Numbered from the stretch's first letter, positions 1 to 9,500 are shown. The stretch: 64,000 bases of DNA from Paenalicyclobacillus mengziensis (GCF_017298635.1 NZ_CP071182.1:372001-436000); one strand, 5' to 3'. The notes: generated by a model from the sequence alone, not told the origin. Numbers and translations: made by a program.

Positions 1-1241
1 GTTGCAAACTCTGGGCGCAGGACGACGAGCGTCGTTAATGGTAACCAATATCCCCGTGGGAACGGCAGTACTTGATACAACAAGGTTGCTGCGGTAAGTG
101 CAGCTGCCAGGCGGACAGCGTGGCGAAAAGTACCTGACTGTGGGGTGAAATTGGCCCTTAGTGCACCGTATGCACTGCGAATTTGAAACGTCGGCCGGAA
201 CAGCCCGTTTGCCTTGATGCGTTCTGTGGGCGAGTAGGCTTCTTCATTCAACTCAGTTAGGTGCAATAACTCCTTTGCAGCCCGGCTCAGGCAAGCCTCA
301 ATCTGCTTCCAGTCTTCACCAATCGCTCCTGAGCGCAGCTCTTCGGAGTACTGATTTAGGCGCTGAATCAATGCGTTTTCCCTTAGAGATCTATCATTTT
401 GAAGGGCACTTGCGACTTCATCAAGAAAGTTCGCCATTTCATCGGACTTGTACTCGAGCCATTGAATTTGCTCAGGTGATAGCACCTTGTCATTTCTTAG
501 GGCATGAAGCATGCCTTGTACGGCAATGACCTCAATGCGGATGGATTCGGCCGTATTCAGCATGGCTTCGAGGTGACCGCCATCCCGCAGGCGATACGCA
601 GAGTCCTGGACAAGACTCCATGCTGCCTGCAGGGCTCCGGCCACTTGGAGGTCAGCCTTTCGTGACGAGTCGCGGATGTATTTTGCGATGAGATGATAAA
701 CTTGTGAGATGGATTTTTCTTCTACCCTTGAAGGGTAAACAGCCTCAATGAGCAGCATCAATGCTGCTTGCAAAATGCCGCCCACAATGACCAACAGCGC
801 TCGTACTATCGTCGGCGCGAGACCCTGATGTGGGAACCAGGAGAATAGAATAAAAGCGATCGTAGCCCACATGCCGATGAGTCCAGCTTCGTTGCTAACG
901 CACCCCATAAAACCAGCGACGAATCCCAACACTGCGATGAGCGGAATTTGCATCCAGGATCCACCGACTTCGCCGCTAATAAAGGTCGTGAGACCCATCC
1001 ACAGCGCTGCAAGGATCATCGTCTGCAGGCGTTTGCGGATGGTTCCGTTCAGACCAGCGAACCCGGAAACTTGGGCTCCAATGGCAATCCCAAGTCCGAG
1101 AGCGGGCTGTCCGATGGCCACACCGAACAGCAACGCAATAAAGACAGCGATGGCGTTTCGCAATCCTGAAATAACGTGAAGTTGGGAACGGTCATGGGTG
1201 AGTAAAGACTCAGCGCTTCTTGCTATGATTGTGCGTTTCAT
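1..1241 (-). CDS. FUSC-family inner membrane protein (partial, C-terminus beyond window)
   Basis: An open frame runs on the minus strand from an ATG at 1241 through position 1 without a stop. The N-terminal 165 residues form several hydrophobic segments (for example AVFIALLFGVAIGQPALGLG and a later IVRALLVIVGGILQAALMLL). A mostly soluble stretch of about 200 residues follows. A second membrane block then begins (AVRLAAALTAATLLYQVLPF, ending near TTLVVLRPEFA at the edge). This two-block layout is that of FUSC/YccS-type proteins related to aromatic acid exporters. An AAGAAGGA ribosome site lies about 10 nt before the ATG. It is separate from ppk, whose gene ends 32 bp upstream of this start, so it may be co-transcribed with ppx-ppk. 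Substrate unknown. Family assignment is by remembered sequence pattern only. Confidence 0.7.
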   Translation of the reverse strand, partial: MKRTIIARSAESLLTHDRSQLHVISGLRNAIAVFIALLFGVAIGQPALGLGIAIGAQVSGFAGLNGTIRKRLQTMILAALWMGLTTFISGEVGGSWMQIPLIAVLGFVAGFMGCVSNEAGLIGMWATIAFILFSWFPHQGLAPTIVRALLVIVGGILQAALMLLIEAVYPSRVEEKSISQVYHLIAKYIRDSSRKADLQVAGALQAAWSLVQDSAYRLRDGGHLEAMLNTAESIRIEVIAVQGMLHALRNDKVLSPEQIQWLEYKSDEMANFLDEVASALQNDRSLRENALIQRLNQYSEELRSGAIGEDWKQIEACLSRAAKELLHLTELNEEAYSPTERIKANGLFRPTFQIRSAYGALRANFTPQSGTFRHAVRLAAALTAATLLYQVLPFPRGYWLPLTTLVVLRPEFA

Positions 1242-1272
1242 AAGGGTCGTTTTCCTTCTTCTCGTGCATCTT

Positions 1273-3411
1273 CTAGATTTGATCCGGACGCGTCAGCGTC
1301 ACATCTCGGCCCGCCAAATGCCTGAGTCCTGAATGCCGTTTAAGCGCAGCAGCCGGACGGTACTGTCTGTTCTGACTGTCAATAGGTTCCTCATCAGGCC
1401 CAGGTACAATTCGCTGATATGTACCGTCTGGCAGCAGTTCCCTGCGCTTTACGTTGTCCCTCAATTGCGTTTCAAGGATATTGATGACAAGCCGCTTCAA
1501 TCTTGGTTGGAGGACGGGAAACAGTGTCTCTACACGTGATTCGAGATTGCGCGTCATCCAGTCCGCACTCGATAGAAAAACCTTGCTGCGTCGACCGTTC
1601 TGAAAATAAAATGCCCTACCGTGTTCCAAAAATCGGCCAATGATACTGTGAACCCGGATGTTTTCACTGATACCGGTGACGCCTGGTCGTAGACAACAGA
1701 TTCCGCGAACAATCAAGTCAATTTTTACACCATGACATGAGGCTCGGTACAGGGCTTGTATCATGTGCTTGTCAGTGAGTGAATTCATTTTCGCGATGAT
1801 TCGACCAGGTTGTCGAGGAGTGGAGAGTGACACAACTTCTTCAATCTCAGACAAAAAGGCCTCTTCCAGGTCCCAAGGTGCGATTTTTAAATGATTCAAC
1901 TTGGGCAAGTCCGAATACCCCGACAACTGATTGAAGATGGATGAAACATCCTCTGCGATTTTTTCATTGTTTGTAAACAGACCAAAATCGGAGTACAGCT
2001 TGGCAGTATTCTCGTTGTAGTTTCCGGTCCCCAGATGAACGTAACGCCGCAGAAGATTGTCTTCGTGGCGTACGACCAAGGCCATTTTCGAATGGGTTTT
2101 TAGGCCTACAAGGCCATAGATGACATGACACCCGGCTTTCTCAAGTTTCTTCGCCCAGACAATATTTTTTTCCTCATCGAAACGCGCCCGGAGTTCAACC
2201 AGTACGGTAACCTGTTTCCCCTTTTCAGCTGCCTCTGCCAGTGCCGCAACGATAGGGGAGTCTCCACCTACACGGTAGAGCGTCTGCTTGATTGCGAGGA
2301 CATTTTGGTCTTGTGCAGCTAGGCGGACGAATCGTACCACGGGTTCGAAAGAGTCGTAAGGGTGATACAGTAGAATGTCTCTTTTGCGAATGGCTTCAAA
2401 GATATCTGTACCACCTCGCAAATCGAGCGGCAGGGCCGGTGAAAAGTCGGGAAATCGATACAACTGGAATTCCTTTTGACTGCTAAACCGAAAAAGAAAA
2501 GTCAGGTCGAGGGGGCCATTCAGTTCAAATACTTCCTCATTGTTGACTTCCTCCCAGTCCTCGAGCACTTGTCGTAAAAAGGGGTGCATGTCCCGCTCTA
2601 CCTCAATACGGACAACGTCCCCTGTCTTTCGTTTATTCAGTTCTTTTTGAATCTCCTCCAAGAGGTCTTCTGCAGCATCTTCGTTTAAAGCCAGGTCAGC
2701 GTTGCGTGTCATGCGAAAACAACTGGTTGAAACAATTTTTTTACCGAGAAACAGGTCTTTCAGGTGCATACGTATCACTTCTTCAAGAAAGATGAACGTC
2801 TTGTCACCTGTAGAGGTTGGACATTCAATCACTCGTGGCAAAACACTGGGAACTTGAACGAACGCAAAGAGATAAGGACCTTTTTCGGGATGCTCGGACT
2901 CGATGAGAACAGCAAGGTTCAGACTGCAGTTTGACAGCAACGGAAACGGACGACTTGCGTCTACTGCCATTGGTGTCAAAACCGGATAAACCATCTTTGT
3001 GAACAGGTCAGCAAGATACGCCTTCTGCTCCAGTGTTAGGTCATGAGCTGTTACAAAGGAGATTCCGGTCTGCTTGAGCAGCGGCACGAGGATGTCGTTC
3101 CACGCACTCATTTGATTCTCCATAAACTCGAAACTTTGAGCAAGCGCAGCATGCCACTGCTCGGACGCGGTCATTTGGGTCTTATTATCGATGAGGTGAT
3201 TTCCATTCTTGATGGCTTCCTTTAATCCAGCAATTCGCACCATAAAGAACTCATCGAGATTTGAACTTGTGATGGCCAAAAACTTCAGGCGTTCCGACAA
3301 AGGATTCGCACCATCAAGGGCTTCTTCCAACACACGCTGGTTAAAGGACAACCAGCTTAATTCCCTGTTTATGTAATATTCCGGACGGCCAAACATGCTG
3401 GGATCAGTCAA
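1273..3411 (-). CDS. ppk: Polyphosphate kinase 1
   Basis: 712 residues, the normal length for PPK1. The enzyme makes polyphosphate reversibly from ATP. The N-terminal domain begins with YINRELSWLSFNQRVLEEA, typical of the family. The catalytic half carries KTHSKMALVVR, containing the histidine that is phosphorylated, and YVHLGTGNYNENTAKLYSD, a second conserved histidine and phosphate-binding motif. A TTG start at 3411 fits a GGAGGTGG ribosome site 8 nt upstream. It overlaps the last codons of the upstream ppx by 8 bp, so the two are translationally coupled and form one operon that can both make and degrade polyphosphate. The C-terminal tail (PAAALKRHSGLRHLAGRDV) is an extension that I do not recognise. 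Confidence 0.95.
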   Translation of the reverse strand: MTDPSMFGRPEYYINRELSWLSFNQRVLEEALDGANPLSERLKFLAITSSNLDEFFMVRIAGLKEAIKNGNHLIDNKTQMTASEQWHAALAQSFEFMENQMSAWNDILVPLLKQTGISFVTAHDLTLEQKAYLADLFTKMVYPVLTPMAVDASRPFPLLSNCSLNLAVLIESEHPEKGPYLFAFVQVPSVLPRVIECPTSTGDKTFIFLEEVIRMHLKDLFLGKKIVSTSCFRMTRNADLALNEDAAEDLLEEIQKELNKRKTGDVVRIEVERDMHPFLRQVLEDWEEVNNEEVFELNGPLDLTFLFRFSSQKEFQLYRFPDFSPALPLDLRGGTDIFEAIRKRDILLYHPYDSFEPVVRFVRLAAQDQNVLAIKQTLYRVGGDSPIVAALAEAAEKGKQVTVLVELRARFDEEKNIVWAKKLEKAGCHVIYGLVGLKTHSKMALVVRHEDNLLRRYVHLGTGNYNENTAKLYSDFGLFTNNEKIAEDVSSIFNQLSGYSDLPKLNHLKIAPWDLEEAFLSEIEEVVSLSTPRQPGRIIAKMNSLTDKHMIQALYRASCHGVKIDLIVRGICCLRPGVTGISENIRVHSIIGRFLEHGRAFYFQNGRRSKVFLSSADWMTRNLESRVETLFPVLQPRLKRLVINILETQLRDNVKRRELLPDGTYQRIVPGPDEEPIDSQNRQYRPAAALKRHSGLRHLAGRDVTLTRPDQI

Positions 3412-4936
3412 TTTGTTCCACCTCCAGTCGAATGTCGCTCTGGAACGTCTTGCGCCACTTTTTCAGCCAGTCGCTGGCCAGTTCCAACTCGAGATGAAGA
3501 GGCTTATCGGCCTTGACACGCAGTACAAATCCCTTCGTCTTTGGCACCAGATGAATATCCTTCACGACTTTACTTTCGGTTCGGTCCAGCATCCGAGCCA
3601 GGCCAAGGACCGTGCCCAACTGTGAAATGAGCAAGACATCTTCCTCGGTGAGAAACTCCTGATAGTCTGCGAGTACTGCGGTAATCTGTTTTGTTGTTTT
3701 GAATGCAGCAATGGCTGCTGCAAGAACACGTTCACGGTGCGTAATACCGAGTAAAGGCACCTGTAACAACAGATAGAAATTGTGATTTCGCGCGTTATAG
3801 ATACTGATGGTGCGTCCAATGTCGTGTAACAGCGCCGCGACCTGCAAACAACGACTGGCTTCATAATTGTCTGTAATCACACGGTACTCCATCAAGTCGA
3901 ATAACAATTGTTCCGCGAGTTTCCATACGTGAAAAGCGTGGTTATCGTTGAGACGGAAATGGTCATGGATGTTTTGAATACTGTACATCAGCATGTCCGG
4001 CAATTCAGTCTGATTGAGCGTCTGAAGGACCTGCTCCATCAGTACTCCATCACGCAAACCCTTGTTACTAATAACAAATTCTGTCCCATCCACATGCTTT
4101 AACACTTGGTCTAGGATTGTCATTCCGGCGATGATAATGTCCGCTCTGTCTCCAGACAGACCGTTGGTTTCGCTGCGTTTTTCGACCGGCAGTGAGCGAA
4201 CCATATCGAGTATGGCAGTGACCTCGGCTGGGCGCATCGCGTAGCCATGCAGGATGTTCAGCGGGTAATCTCGCTGTCGCTGATGAATGCGCCCAACGGA
4301 TCTCGCTGTACCGCCCATGCCGATGACAGGGCAATTCAGGTCCTTCAGCCAGGAATGCTGCTCGAGTTGACTGAGAATGGCCTTCTCAAGGGCCTTTAAG
4401 TCTTTGGCAGTCGGTGGGTCACTATGAATCGCCTCCCGTGTCAAGGAAACGGCCCCGTAAGGAATCGACGTCGAGTACACCAACTTTCGGTCTTGGAAAT
4501 ACGTGATTTCCGTGCTGCCTCCACCGATGTCAATTGTCACACCTTGCTCGAAAGGGATGGAGTTGACCACCGCGAGATATCCATAATGAGCTTCTTCTTG
4601 GCCGCTGACCACGCGAAATTCAATACCCGTATGTTCCGTGATTCGTTGCAATAACGTATCGCGGTTTACAGCCATTCTGACAGCTTGTGTTGCAACACCG
4701 ACAATTCTGGTCACCCCATACGCGTCACACAGTTGTTTAAACTGTGAGATGATGCGCACCGTTCGTTGAATACCTTTCTCACTGAGCATGTTATGACTAT
4801 CGAGATGGCTACTGAGGCGAACCGTTTGTTTGAGGTTGTCCAATTCTTGCTGTGTACCATGGGGGCCCTGCTGGTAAATAACCAGACGAACCGAGTTCGA
4901 GCCTAAGTCCATGACAGCGTTCAGTTCGTCGGTCAT
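3404..4936 (-). CDS. ppx: Exopolyphosphatase / guanosine pentaphosphate phosphatase (Ppx/GppA)
   Basis: 510 residues from the ATG at 4936. An AAAGGAG site sits directly before it, and a longer frame begins at 4957 with that site inside it, so the shorter start is preferred. The protein belongs to the ASKHA phosphotransferase fold: DLGSNSVRLVIYQ near the N-terminus and IDIGGGSTEITYF around residue 135 are the two phosphate-binding loops. An HD-type domain follows in the C-terminal half (VAALLHDIGRTISIYNARNH), as in long Ppx proteins. It removes terminal phosphate from polyphosphate, and possibly from pppGpp. First gene of the ppx-ppk pair. Which substrate dominates cannot be read from sequence. 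Confidence 0.92.
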   Translation of the reverse strand: MTDELNAVMDLGSNSVRLVIYQQGPHGTQQELDNLKQTVRLSSHLDSHNMLSEKGIQRTVRIISQFKQLCDAYGVTRIVGVATQAVRMAVNRDTLLQRITEHTGIEFRVVSGQEEAHYGYLAVVNSIPFEQGVTIDIGGGSTEITYFQDRKLVYSTSIPYGAVSLTREAIHSDPPTAKDLKALEKAILSQLEQHSWLKDLNCPVIGMGGTARSVGRIHQRQRDYPLNILHGYAMRPAEVTAILDMVRSLPVEKRSETNGLSGDRADIIIAGMTILDQVLKHVDGTEFVISNKGLRDGVLMEQVLQTLNQTELPDMLMYSIQNIHDHFRLNDNHAFHVWKLAEQLLFDLMEYRVITDNYEASRCLQVAALLHDIGRTISIYNARNHNFYLLLQVPLLGITHRERVLAAAIAAFKTTKQITAVLADYQEFLTEEDVLLISQLGTVLGLARMLDRTESKVVKDIHLVPKTKGFVLRVKADKPLHLELELASDWLKKWRKTFQSDIRLEVEQID

Positions 4937-4957
4937 TTCAAGACTCCTTTTGCACAT

Positions 4958-5315
4958 TCAAATTACAATTATTTAACCACGAGTTTGCAGAGATTTCACG
5001 CGTGTTCAGTGCATTCGCTGGTGCCATTTCATCAGTGAGCTCCGAAAAAAGGCACATTTCATGGGCTGCTACGCGCATTTGCGCGAAATTCCAGGCGGAT
5101 TTGGGCTCCATCTACGCAGGCAGAAGCACCATAATCTCATCTTCGCTTCGAACAATATTGTGTCAGGAGGGTGAGTTCTCAGTGCAACGCTGGTACTTTT
5201 GATGGCAACGAGATGGGCTGTGTTTAAATTGTATCGCATCGCAGTCGGCCCTGAACCATCGGTCATAAACAGTCAGCCAGAAACAGTCGGTCATAAATAG
5301 AAGGGAGCGTGAACT
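4958..5315. other. Intergenic region between divergent ppx and glycosyltransferase genes
   Basis: About 360 bp with no supported gene. It holds the divergent promoters of ppx (minus) and the glycosyltransferase (plus), but no clear sigma-A box was found. At 5261-5302 a 14-bp unit (GGTCATAAACAGTC) is present in three imperfect copies immediately before the ribosome site of the plus-strand gene. Confidence 0.5.
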
Positions 5316-6665
5316 GTGAAAAGGCAGAGATTCAGCTTTGCCGTCATCGCATGTACATCCCTGGTCCTATTTGGATGCATCGGTCTTGCCTTGACCCACA
5401 ACTTCATTTCTGAGGACGTTCGCTATTTCCTTTCCATTATCGTTTGTGTTGTTGAAGCGACACTCCTCCTATGGTCGTTTTACCAGTCCATTATTGGTAT
5501 CGCAGGCGTCATGCCCTTAAAACAAATCAACACTCCACTCAAGAGATATCCCAAGATTCTCTGCTTAACGGCAGCTCACAATGAGGATGCTGTCATTGCA
5601 ACGCATATCCGCAGCTTAAAATCCCTTAATTACCCAAGTGGTGCATACAGTATCGTTGTTTTGGCAGACAACTGTACTGATCAAACGGCTCGGGTTGCCG
5701 ATGCGGCTGGTGCAACCGTATGGGAGCGACATAATTCTCGGTTAACCGGGAAAGGTCACGCGTTGCGTTGGGCACTCCATCAAAAGGCGAACCTTGAAGA
5801 ATACGATGCCATCTGTTTTTTTGATGCAGACAATCTCGTGCATTCAGACTTTTTGACCGTCATGGCAAGACATGTCGAAGACGGAAAGATGGCTGTCCAA
5901 GGTTATCTAGATACGAAGAACCCTTGGGATAGTTGGGTAACGACCGCATACGCCTCGTCCTATTGGTACATGAACCGATTCTGGCAGCGAGCACGAGCGA
6001 TTTTGGGATTATCTGCTGCAATCTGCGGGACGGGATTTTGTCTGTCTACTCAGGCCCTTCGTCAGATTCCCTGGGAAGCCACGAGTCTCACGGAGGACCT
6101 GGAATACACTGCACGCTTGCTCTTACGCGGTCACCGCGTCCATTTCGCGCATGATGCACTGGTTTACGACGAAAAGCCACTGAATTATGCGGCTACCGTT
6201 CCACAACGCCAGAGATGGATGCAGGGTTTTTGGACGACGGCGTTTAAATACACAAAACCGTTATCGAAAATTGCGTTTTCAGGTGAGTCCAGTTGGCTGC
6301 GATCCGTTGATCTGTTAATCTACACTTGGCAGCCAGTGTTTGTGTTGTTAACGGGTTTGAACATTCTTTTCTCGGTTGCCCAGTGGTGCTTCGGGATGAA
6401 ATGGTTTCACCCGTGGCTGATTTCACTGATTCCGCCAGCGGCTTGGGAGACGCTAGGTTTGATTGGGTTGGCGTTGCCGATTACAGCACTTATCCTTGAA
6501 CGCGCAGGATGGCGTGCGTATGTGCTCTTTCCGCTCTACCTGGTTTTTAATGTCAGTTGGGTACCCATCACGATTGAAGCGATTAGACATTTGAAGAGCA
6601 CGGAATGGGTTCATACTGAACATCACAGGGCCATCAGCCTCGAGGAAATCGACAAGGTGTCATGA
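5316..6665 (+). CDS. Membrane-bound family 2 glycosyltransferase
   Basis: 449 residues, GTG start after a GAAGGGAG site. Two N-terminal membrane segments (residues 8-28 and 38-62) precede a cytoplasmic GT-A domain: LCLTAAHNEDAVI, LADNCTD, the DxD-type metal site FFDADN, TEDLEYTARL as the acceptor/base region, and QRQRWMQGFW, the QxxRW motif of processive synthases. Three or four further membrane segments close the protein. This is the layout of hyaluronan- and cellulose-synthase-like enzymes that extrude a polysaccharide while making it. A terminator follows at 6777-6807. With the ligase-like gene downstream it suggests an exopolysaccharide pair. Donor sugar unknown. Confidence 0.85.
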   Translation: MKRQRFSFAVIACTSLVLFGCIGLALTHNFISEDVRYFLSIIVCVVEATLLLWSFYQSIIGIAGVMPLKQINTPLKRYPKILCLTAAHNEDAVIATHIRSLKSLNYPSGAYSIVVLADNCTDQTARVADAAGATVWERHNSRLTGKGHALRWALHQKANLEEYDAICFFDADNLVHSDFLTVMARHVEDGKMAVQGYLDTKNPWDSWVTTAYASSYWYMNRFWQRARAILGLSAAICGTGFCLSTQALRQIPWEATSLTEDLEYTARLLLRGHRVHFAHDALVYDEKPLNYAATVPQRQRWMQGFWTTAFKYTKPLSKIAFSGESSWLRSVDLLIYTWQPVFVLLTGLNILFSVAQWCFGMKWFHPWLISLIPPAAWETLGLIGLALPITALILERAGWRAYVLFPLYLVFNVSWVPITIEAIRHLKSTEWVHTEHHRAISLEEIDKVS

Positions 6666-6776
6666 CGACGCAGACAAAAACAATATACAAGCAGAATATA
6701 ATGAAACTCTGACGTACCTTGACGATGGTGCTTCGGTGACACTCTGAACGCTAGAAATCTAGCCTGTTGGACATTC

Positions 6777-6807
6777 GGCCGGAGAGAAACTTTCTCTCTG
6801 GCCTTTT
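6777..6807 (+). terminator. Rho-independent terminator after the glycosyltransferase gene
   Basis: An inverted repeat built on GGCCGGAGAGAAA and TTTCTCTCTGGCC (6777-6803, short loop, one mispaired position) is followed by TTTT. It lies inside the longest possible frame of the next gene, which argues that the next gene starts downstream. Confidence 0.7.
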
Positions 6808-6871
6808 GACTCGATTATCTTCTCTGAGTGGGCTATACTTTTTAATAAACTGCAGTGTGGGAGATGAACCT

Positions 6872-8158
6872 TTGGATTCGACGATGCATCAGGGCCTGGC
6901 TCGGAGTCGCTGGGCACGCTGGAGTGTATATGCACTGACGTTTTTTCCGCTCATTGACTTTGCGCTTAGAAACACGCCACATTTACATATTATTGGCTCT
7001 GTTTGGAGCATCATCGTACTTTTGATTCTTGCTGTGATAGCGTGGAAACGGGTCAGCTCCGGTGATAGACCAGCTGCTTTCTCTTGGTACAAGTATGCAG
7101 GATGGTATATCGTCTACATCCTCGCCTTGATGTTCATGGGGCTTGGTCTTAGTCATCCGATAGTTGCAGTGGATGGTTTCCGGGCAGATGTGTTTTACAT
7201 GCTGTTTGCGTTTCTCATCCCGTTTGTTGTTGTGCCCGAGGACGTGCCGAAGTTGCTCCACGCTATCGTTTCCTTGGCTATTTTGGTTGGTGTTCACGGG
7301 CTCTTTCAATACATTCTAGCCGTACCCATTCCTCACGGATGGGTCGACGTCAACGAACATGTGCGAACGAGGGTGTTTTCCATCATCACGAGCCCCAATG
7401 AACTTGGTTCGTATATGGCTCTGACGGAACCCCTGATTGCAGGATTGTTCCTCTATGAACGGAATCGGATGCGCAAGTGGATATATGGGGTTGGTTTTTT
7501 TGCATGCGTAGGTACGCATATCTTTACGTATGACCGTGGGTCCCTGCTCGCGTTAATCCTTGCTCTGGTTGTGGTGGCCGCTCTGATTCGACCGCGACTG
7601 CTGATTTTGGTGGTCATTTTGGGCGTCATTGGCTTCTTTCTGCCGCCGATTCACCATCGCTTTGCAGACCTGTTTTCTCCGGTTTACTTGCTCAAAGCGC
7701 AGCAGGGGGGACGTTTATATCGCTGGGGCGTTGCCTTTGACACAATGTCGCAAAACCCGCTATTTGGCGGTGGGCTAGGTCACTATGGCGGATCGGTCGC
7801 CTCAGACTTTGGTCTTGGGATTTACTCAGACAACTACTACATGAAGGTTTTGGGAGAATCCGGGCTCATCGGACTTGTCCTGTTTATGGGTATGCACCTG
7901 GCTTTGTTACGCGAGGTGTTTAAGAGGACGGTAAAGCGGATGGAAGGCCGTAAACGCTACGTGGTTATTGGCGGCTTTATCGGATTGGTTGCAGTGGTGA
8001 TTCACAACGGCGTCGAGAACGTGTTTGAGTTCGGCCCGATGACGGTGCTTTATTTCACGATTGCTACACTTCTCCTCATCTGGGGCAGAGGAGAAGAAAA
8101 GAACTTGAACGCCGGCGAAGAACATCTGGTCAGCGATTCACCAACGGCGAGCGCATGA
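6872..8158 (+). CDS. O-antigen ligase / polysaccharide polymerase-like membrane protein
   Basis: About 428 residues with 10-12 predicted membrane segments. The middle holds a hydrophilic loop followed by GGRLYRWGVAFDTMSQNPLF and GGGLGHYGGSV, typical of the Wzy_C/O-antigen ligase family, which joins or polymerises lipid-linked sugars outside the membrane. The frame is open from 6767, but the first 35 codons span a terminator hairpin. A TTG at 6872 has GGGAG 8 nt upstream, and an ATG at 6884 is the next choice. A TATACT hexamer at 6834-6839 could be the -10 box of its own promoter, with no good -35. Probably works with the glycosyltransferase upstream; this is inference. Confidence 0.75.
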   Translation: MDSTMHQGLARSRWARWSVYALTFFPLIDFALRNTPHLHIIGSVWSIIVLLILAVIAWKRVSSGDRPAAFSWYKYAGWYIVYILALMFMGLGLSHPIVAVDGFRADVFYMLFAFLIPFVVVPEDVPKLLHAIVSLAILVGVHGLFQYILAVPIPHGWVDVNEHVRTRVFSIITSPNELGSYMALTEPLIAGLFLYERNRMRKWIYGVGFFACVGTHIFTYDRGSLLALILALVVVAALIRPRLLILVVILGVIGFFLPPIHHRFADLFSPVYLLKAQQGGRLYRWGVAFDTMSQNPLFGGGLGHYGGSVASDFGLGIYSDNYYMKVLGESGLIGLVLFMGMHLALLREVFKRTVKRMEGRKRYVVIGGFIGLVAVVIHNGVENVFEFGPMTVLYFTIATLLLIWGRGEEKNLNAGEEHLVSDSPTASA

Positions 8159-8243
8159 AGAACATGACTCCTCATCCAACCTTCTACGCCAGTTGAAGGC
8201 CGGTTTTGTTCTCACAGGCAGCTGTCATTTTGCCTCGTTCATG

Positions 8244-8450
8244 ATAACGTGCTGGGAACGCGTTATTTGTCTTTCGTGAAATTGGTTCAGGGTCAATAAC
8301 GCGCTCCTGGCGCGTTATTGCCTGAAACCGTCGAGATAGCGCTTGCACAGCGCGCTATTTGCGAAACTCGAGAGCTTAACGCGTCCACAGCGCGTTATTT
8401 CTTGTCGACAAAGTTGAGACCATCCCGATAACGCTTCTACAACACGTTAT
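8244..8450. repeat. Five-palindrome element, copy 1
   Basis: Five 23-bp palindromes start at 8244, 8296, 8336, 8376 and 8428, giving spacings 52, 40, 40 and 52 bp. The best unit (8296) is ATAACGCG, loop CTCCTGG, CGCGTTAT. Unit 4 begins TTAACGCG. The intervening 17- and 29-bp stretches do not repeat. The element lies between the convergent ends of the ligase-like gene and the GH15 gene and ends 3 bp before the latter's stop codon. Each unit could fold as a hairpin, and the run may also terminate transcription from both sides. Confidence 0.85.
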
Positions 8451-8452
8451 TC

Positions 8453-9454
8453 TTAGGGCGCGTCTGTCAGCATGTGACTGAGAACCAGGTAGAGTGCATT
8501 CGCCCAGCCAAGAGGGGTGTTCTCGTTAGGAACCCCTTCTTGTGCGAGGTAGAGCTCAGGCACGGCCCCTTCTGGTGTCATGACCTGGTGGACGCGGTGC
8601 AGGTAGTGATGAGCCTTGTCCACGTTGCCAAGGAGCAAATGACACAAACCCAGCCAAGGTAATCCCATGCACCACTCGGCTTCTTGTCCGCCCTCTGCGT
8701 AGTACTCATCGCCCAGGTAACGAATGACACCCCGCTGTCGGAGCAAGTGAGTTTCTACCTGACCTGTGATGCTACGGGCTAATGCCTCTGGCAGCAAGCG
8801 ATATGGATAGACAAGACTGAGCAGTGCAAGGTCATACTCGTGAGAAGCGCTTTCACGGGGAAGTAAATCAAAAAGTGCGTGCAGCCCCTTTTTGATGATG
8901 GAGATGTCTACATCGAAGTAGCGTTGAATGGACAACAGGCCAGCCGTACACGCTCCGACACTGCTGGCGTGCAGTTCACGATTTTCTTCCCAGATACCGT
9001 TGTCAGCGTCCTGCCAAAACTCAATGGTTTGCAGGTATTTGATGAGTAAAGAGACAAGTTTCACATCCGATTCATCGCGAAACATTTTTTGTCCCCGCCG
9101 CAATCCCTCGCCGACGCCAAATAAAAAGGCACCGATGGCATCATTTTGAGCATTGCCCCAAGGGCCCCAGACTTCTTCTTTGGTCTCTGCATGGTAACGC
9201 GGATGAATGTACTCGTAGACTTCCTTTGGCTTATGCACAGAGTGGTATGCCAATTTCCATTCGTATTTGCGAAAAATATCGAGGAGGGCATGGTAGGTCT
9301 GCTCGTAGCGACCATGGGTGCCATCCAGTTCAGACAAAGCGATGTAGCAATTGTCCCGGATCCAAATGTAATGGTAAGTGTTCGAAGGACTGGCCACGTA
9401 CAGGCCATCAGGAATGCGTAAACTGTCCAAAACGTGCTGTACGCGGGTTTGCAT
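8453..9454 (-). CDS. GH15-like glucan 1,4-alpha-glucosidase
   Basis: 333 residues, shorter than classical glucoamylases and probably only the (alpha/alpha)6 barrel. Conserved patterns include HYIWIRDNCYIALSEL near residue 27, the tract around WGPWGNAQNDAIGAFLFGVG, and EAEWCMGLPWLGLCHLLLG near residue 255, resembling substrate and catalytic acid regions of GH15 and phosphorylase-kinase-like proteins. No signal peptide, so cytoplasmic. Last gene of the minus-strand glucan locus. On the RNA, CCCTTCC (9500-9494) can pair with GGAAGGG (9471-9465), directly before AGGGGTTTTT and the ATG, so the ribosome site may be masked. It probably trims linear or branched alpha-glucan made by the neighbour genes. 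Confidence 0.75.
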   Translation of the reverse strand: MQTRVQHVLDSLRIPDGLYVASPSNTYHYIWIRDNCYIALSELDGTHGRYEQTYHALLDIFRKYEWKLAYHSVHKPKEVYEYIHPRYHAETKEEVWGPWGNAQNDAIGAFLFGVGEGLRRGQKMFRDESDVKLVSLLIKYLQTIEFWQDADNGIWEENRELHASSVGACTAGLLSIQRYFDVDISIIKKGLHALFDLLPRESASHEYDLALLSLVYPYRLLPEALARSITGQVETHLLRQRGVIRYLGDEYYAEGGQEAEWCMGLPWLGLCHLLLGNVDKAHHYLHRVHQVMTPEGAVPELYLAQEGVPNENTPLGWANALYLVLSHMLTDAP

Positions 9455-9500
9455 AAAAACCCCTCCCTTCCCTGCTAGACTAAGCGGAAGGAAGGAAGGG
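9455..9500 (-). promoter_or_regulatory. Possible hairpin masking the ribosome site of the GH15 gene
   Basis: A 7-bp stem CCCTTCC/GGAAGGG (9494-9500 with 9465-9471) is followed by AGGGG and five T residues and then the ATG at 9454. It resembles an attenuator or a ribosome-site hairpin. The stem is short and this is a weak call. Confidence 0.35.

Noticed and set aside
8244..8450. CRISPR array
   Set aside because: The units are palindromes of variable sequence, the spacers are 17 and 29 bp in a fixed pattern, and no cas gene is present.
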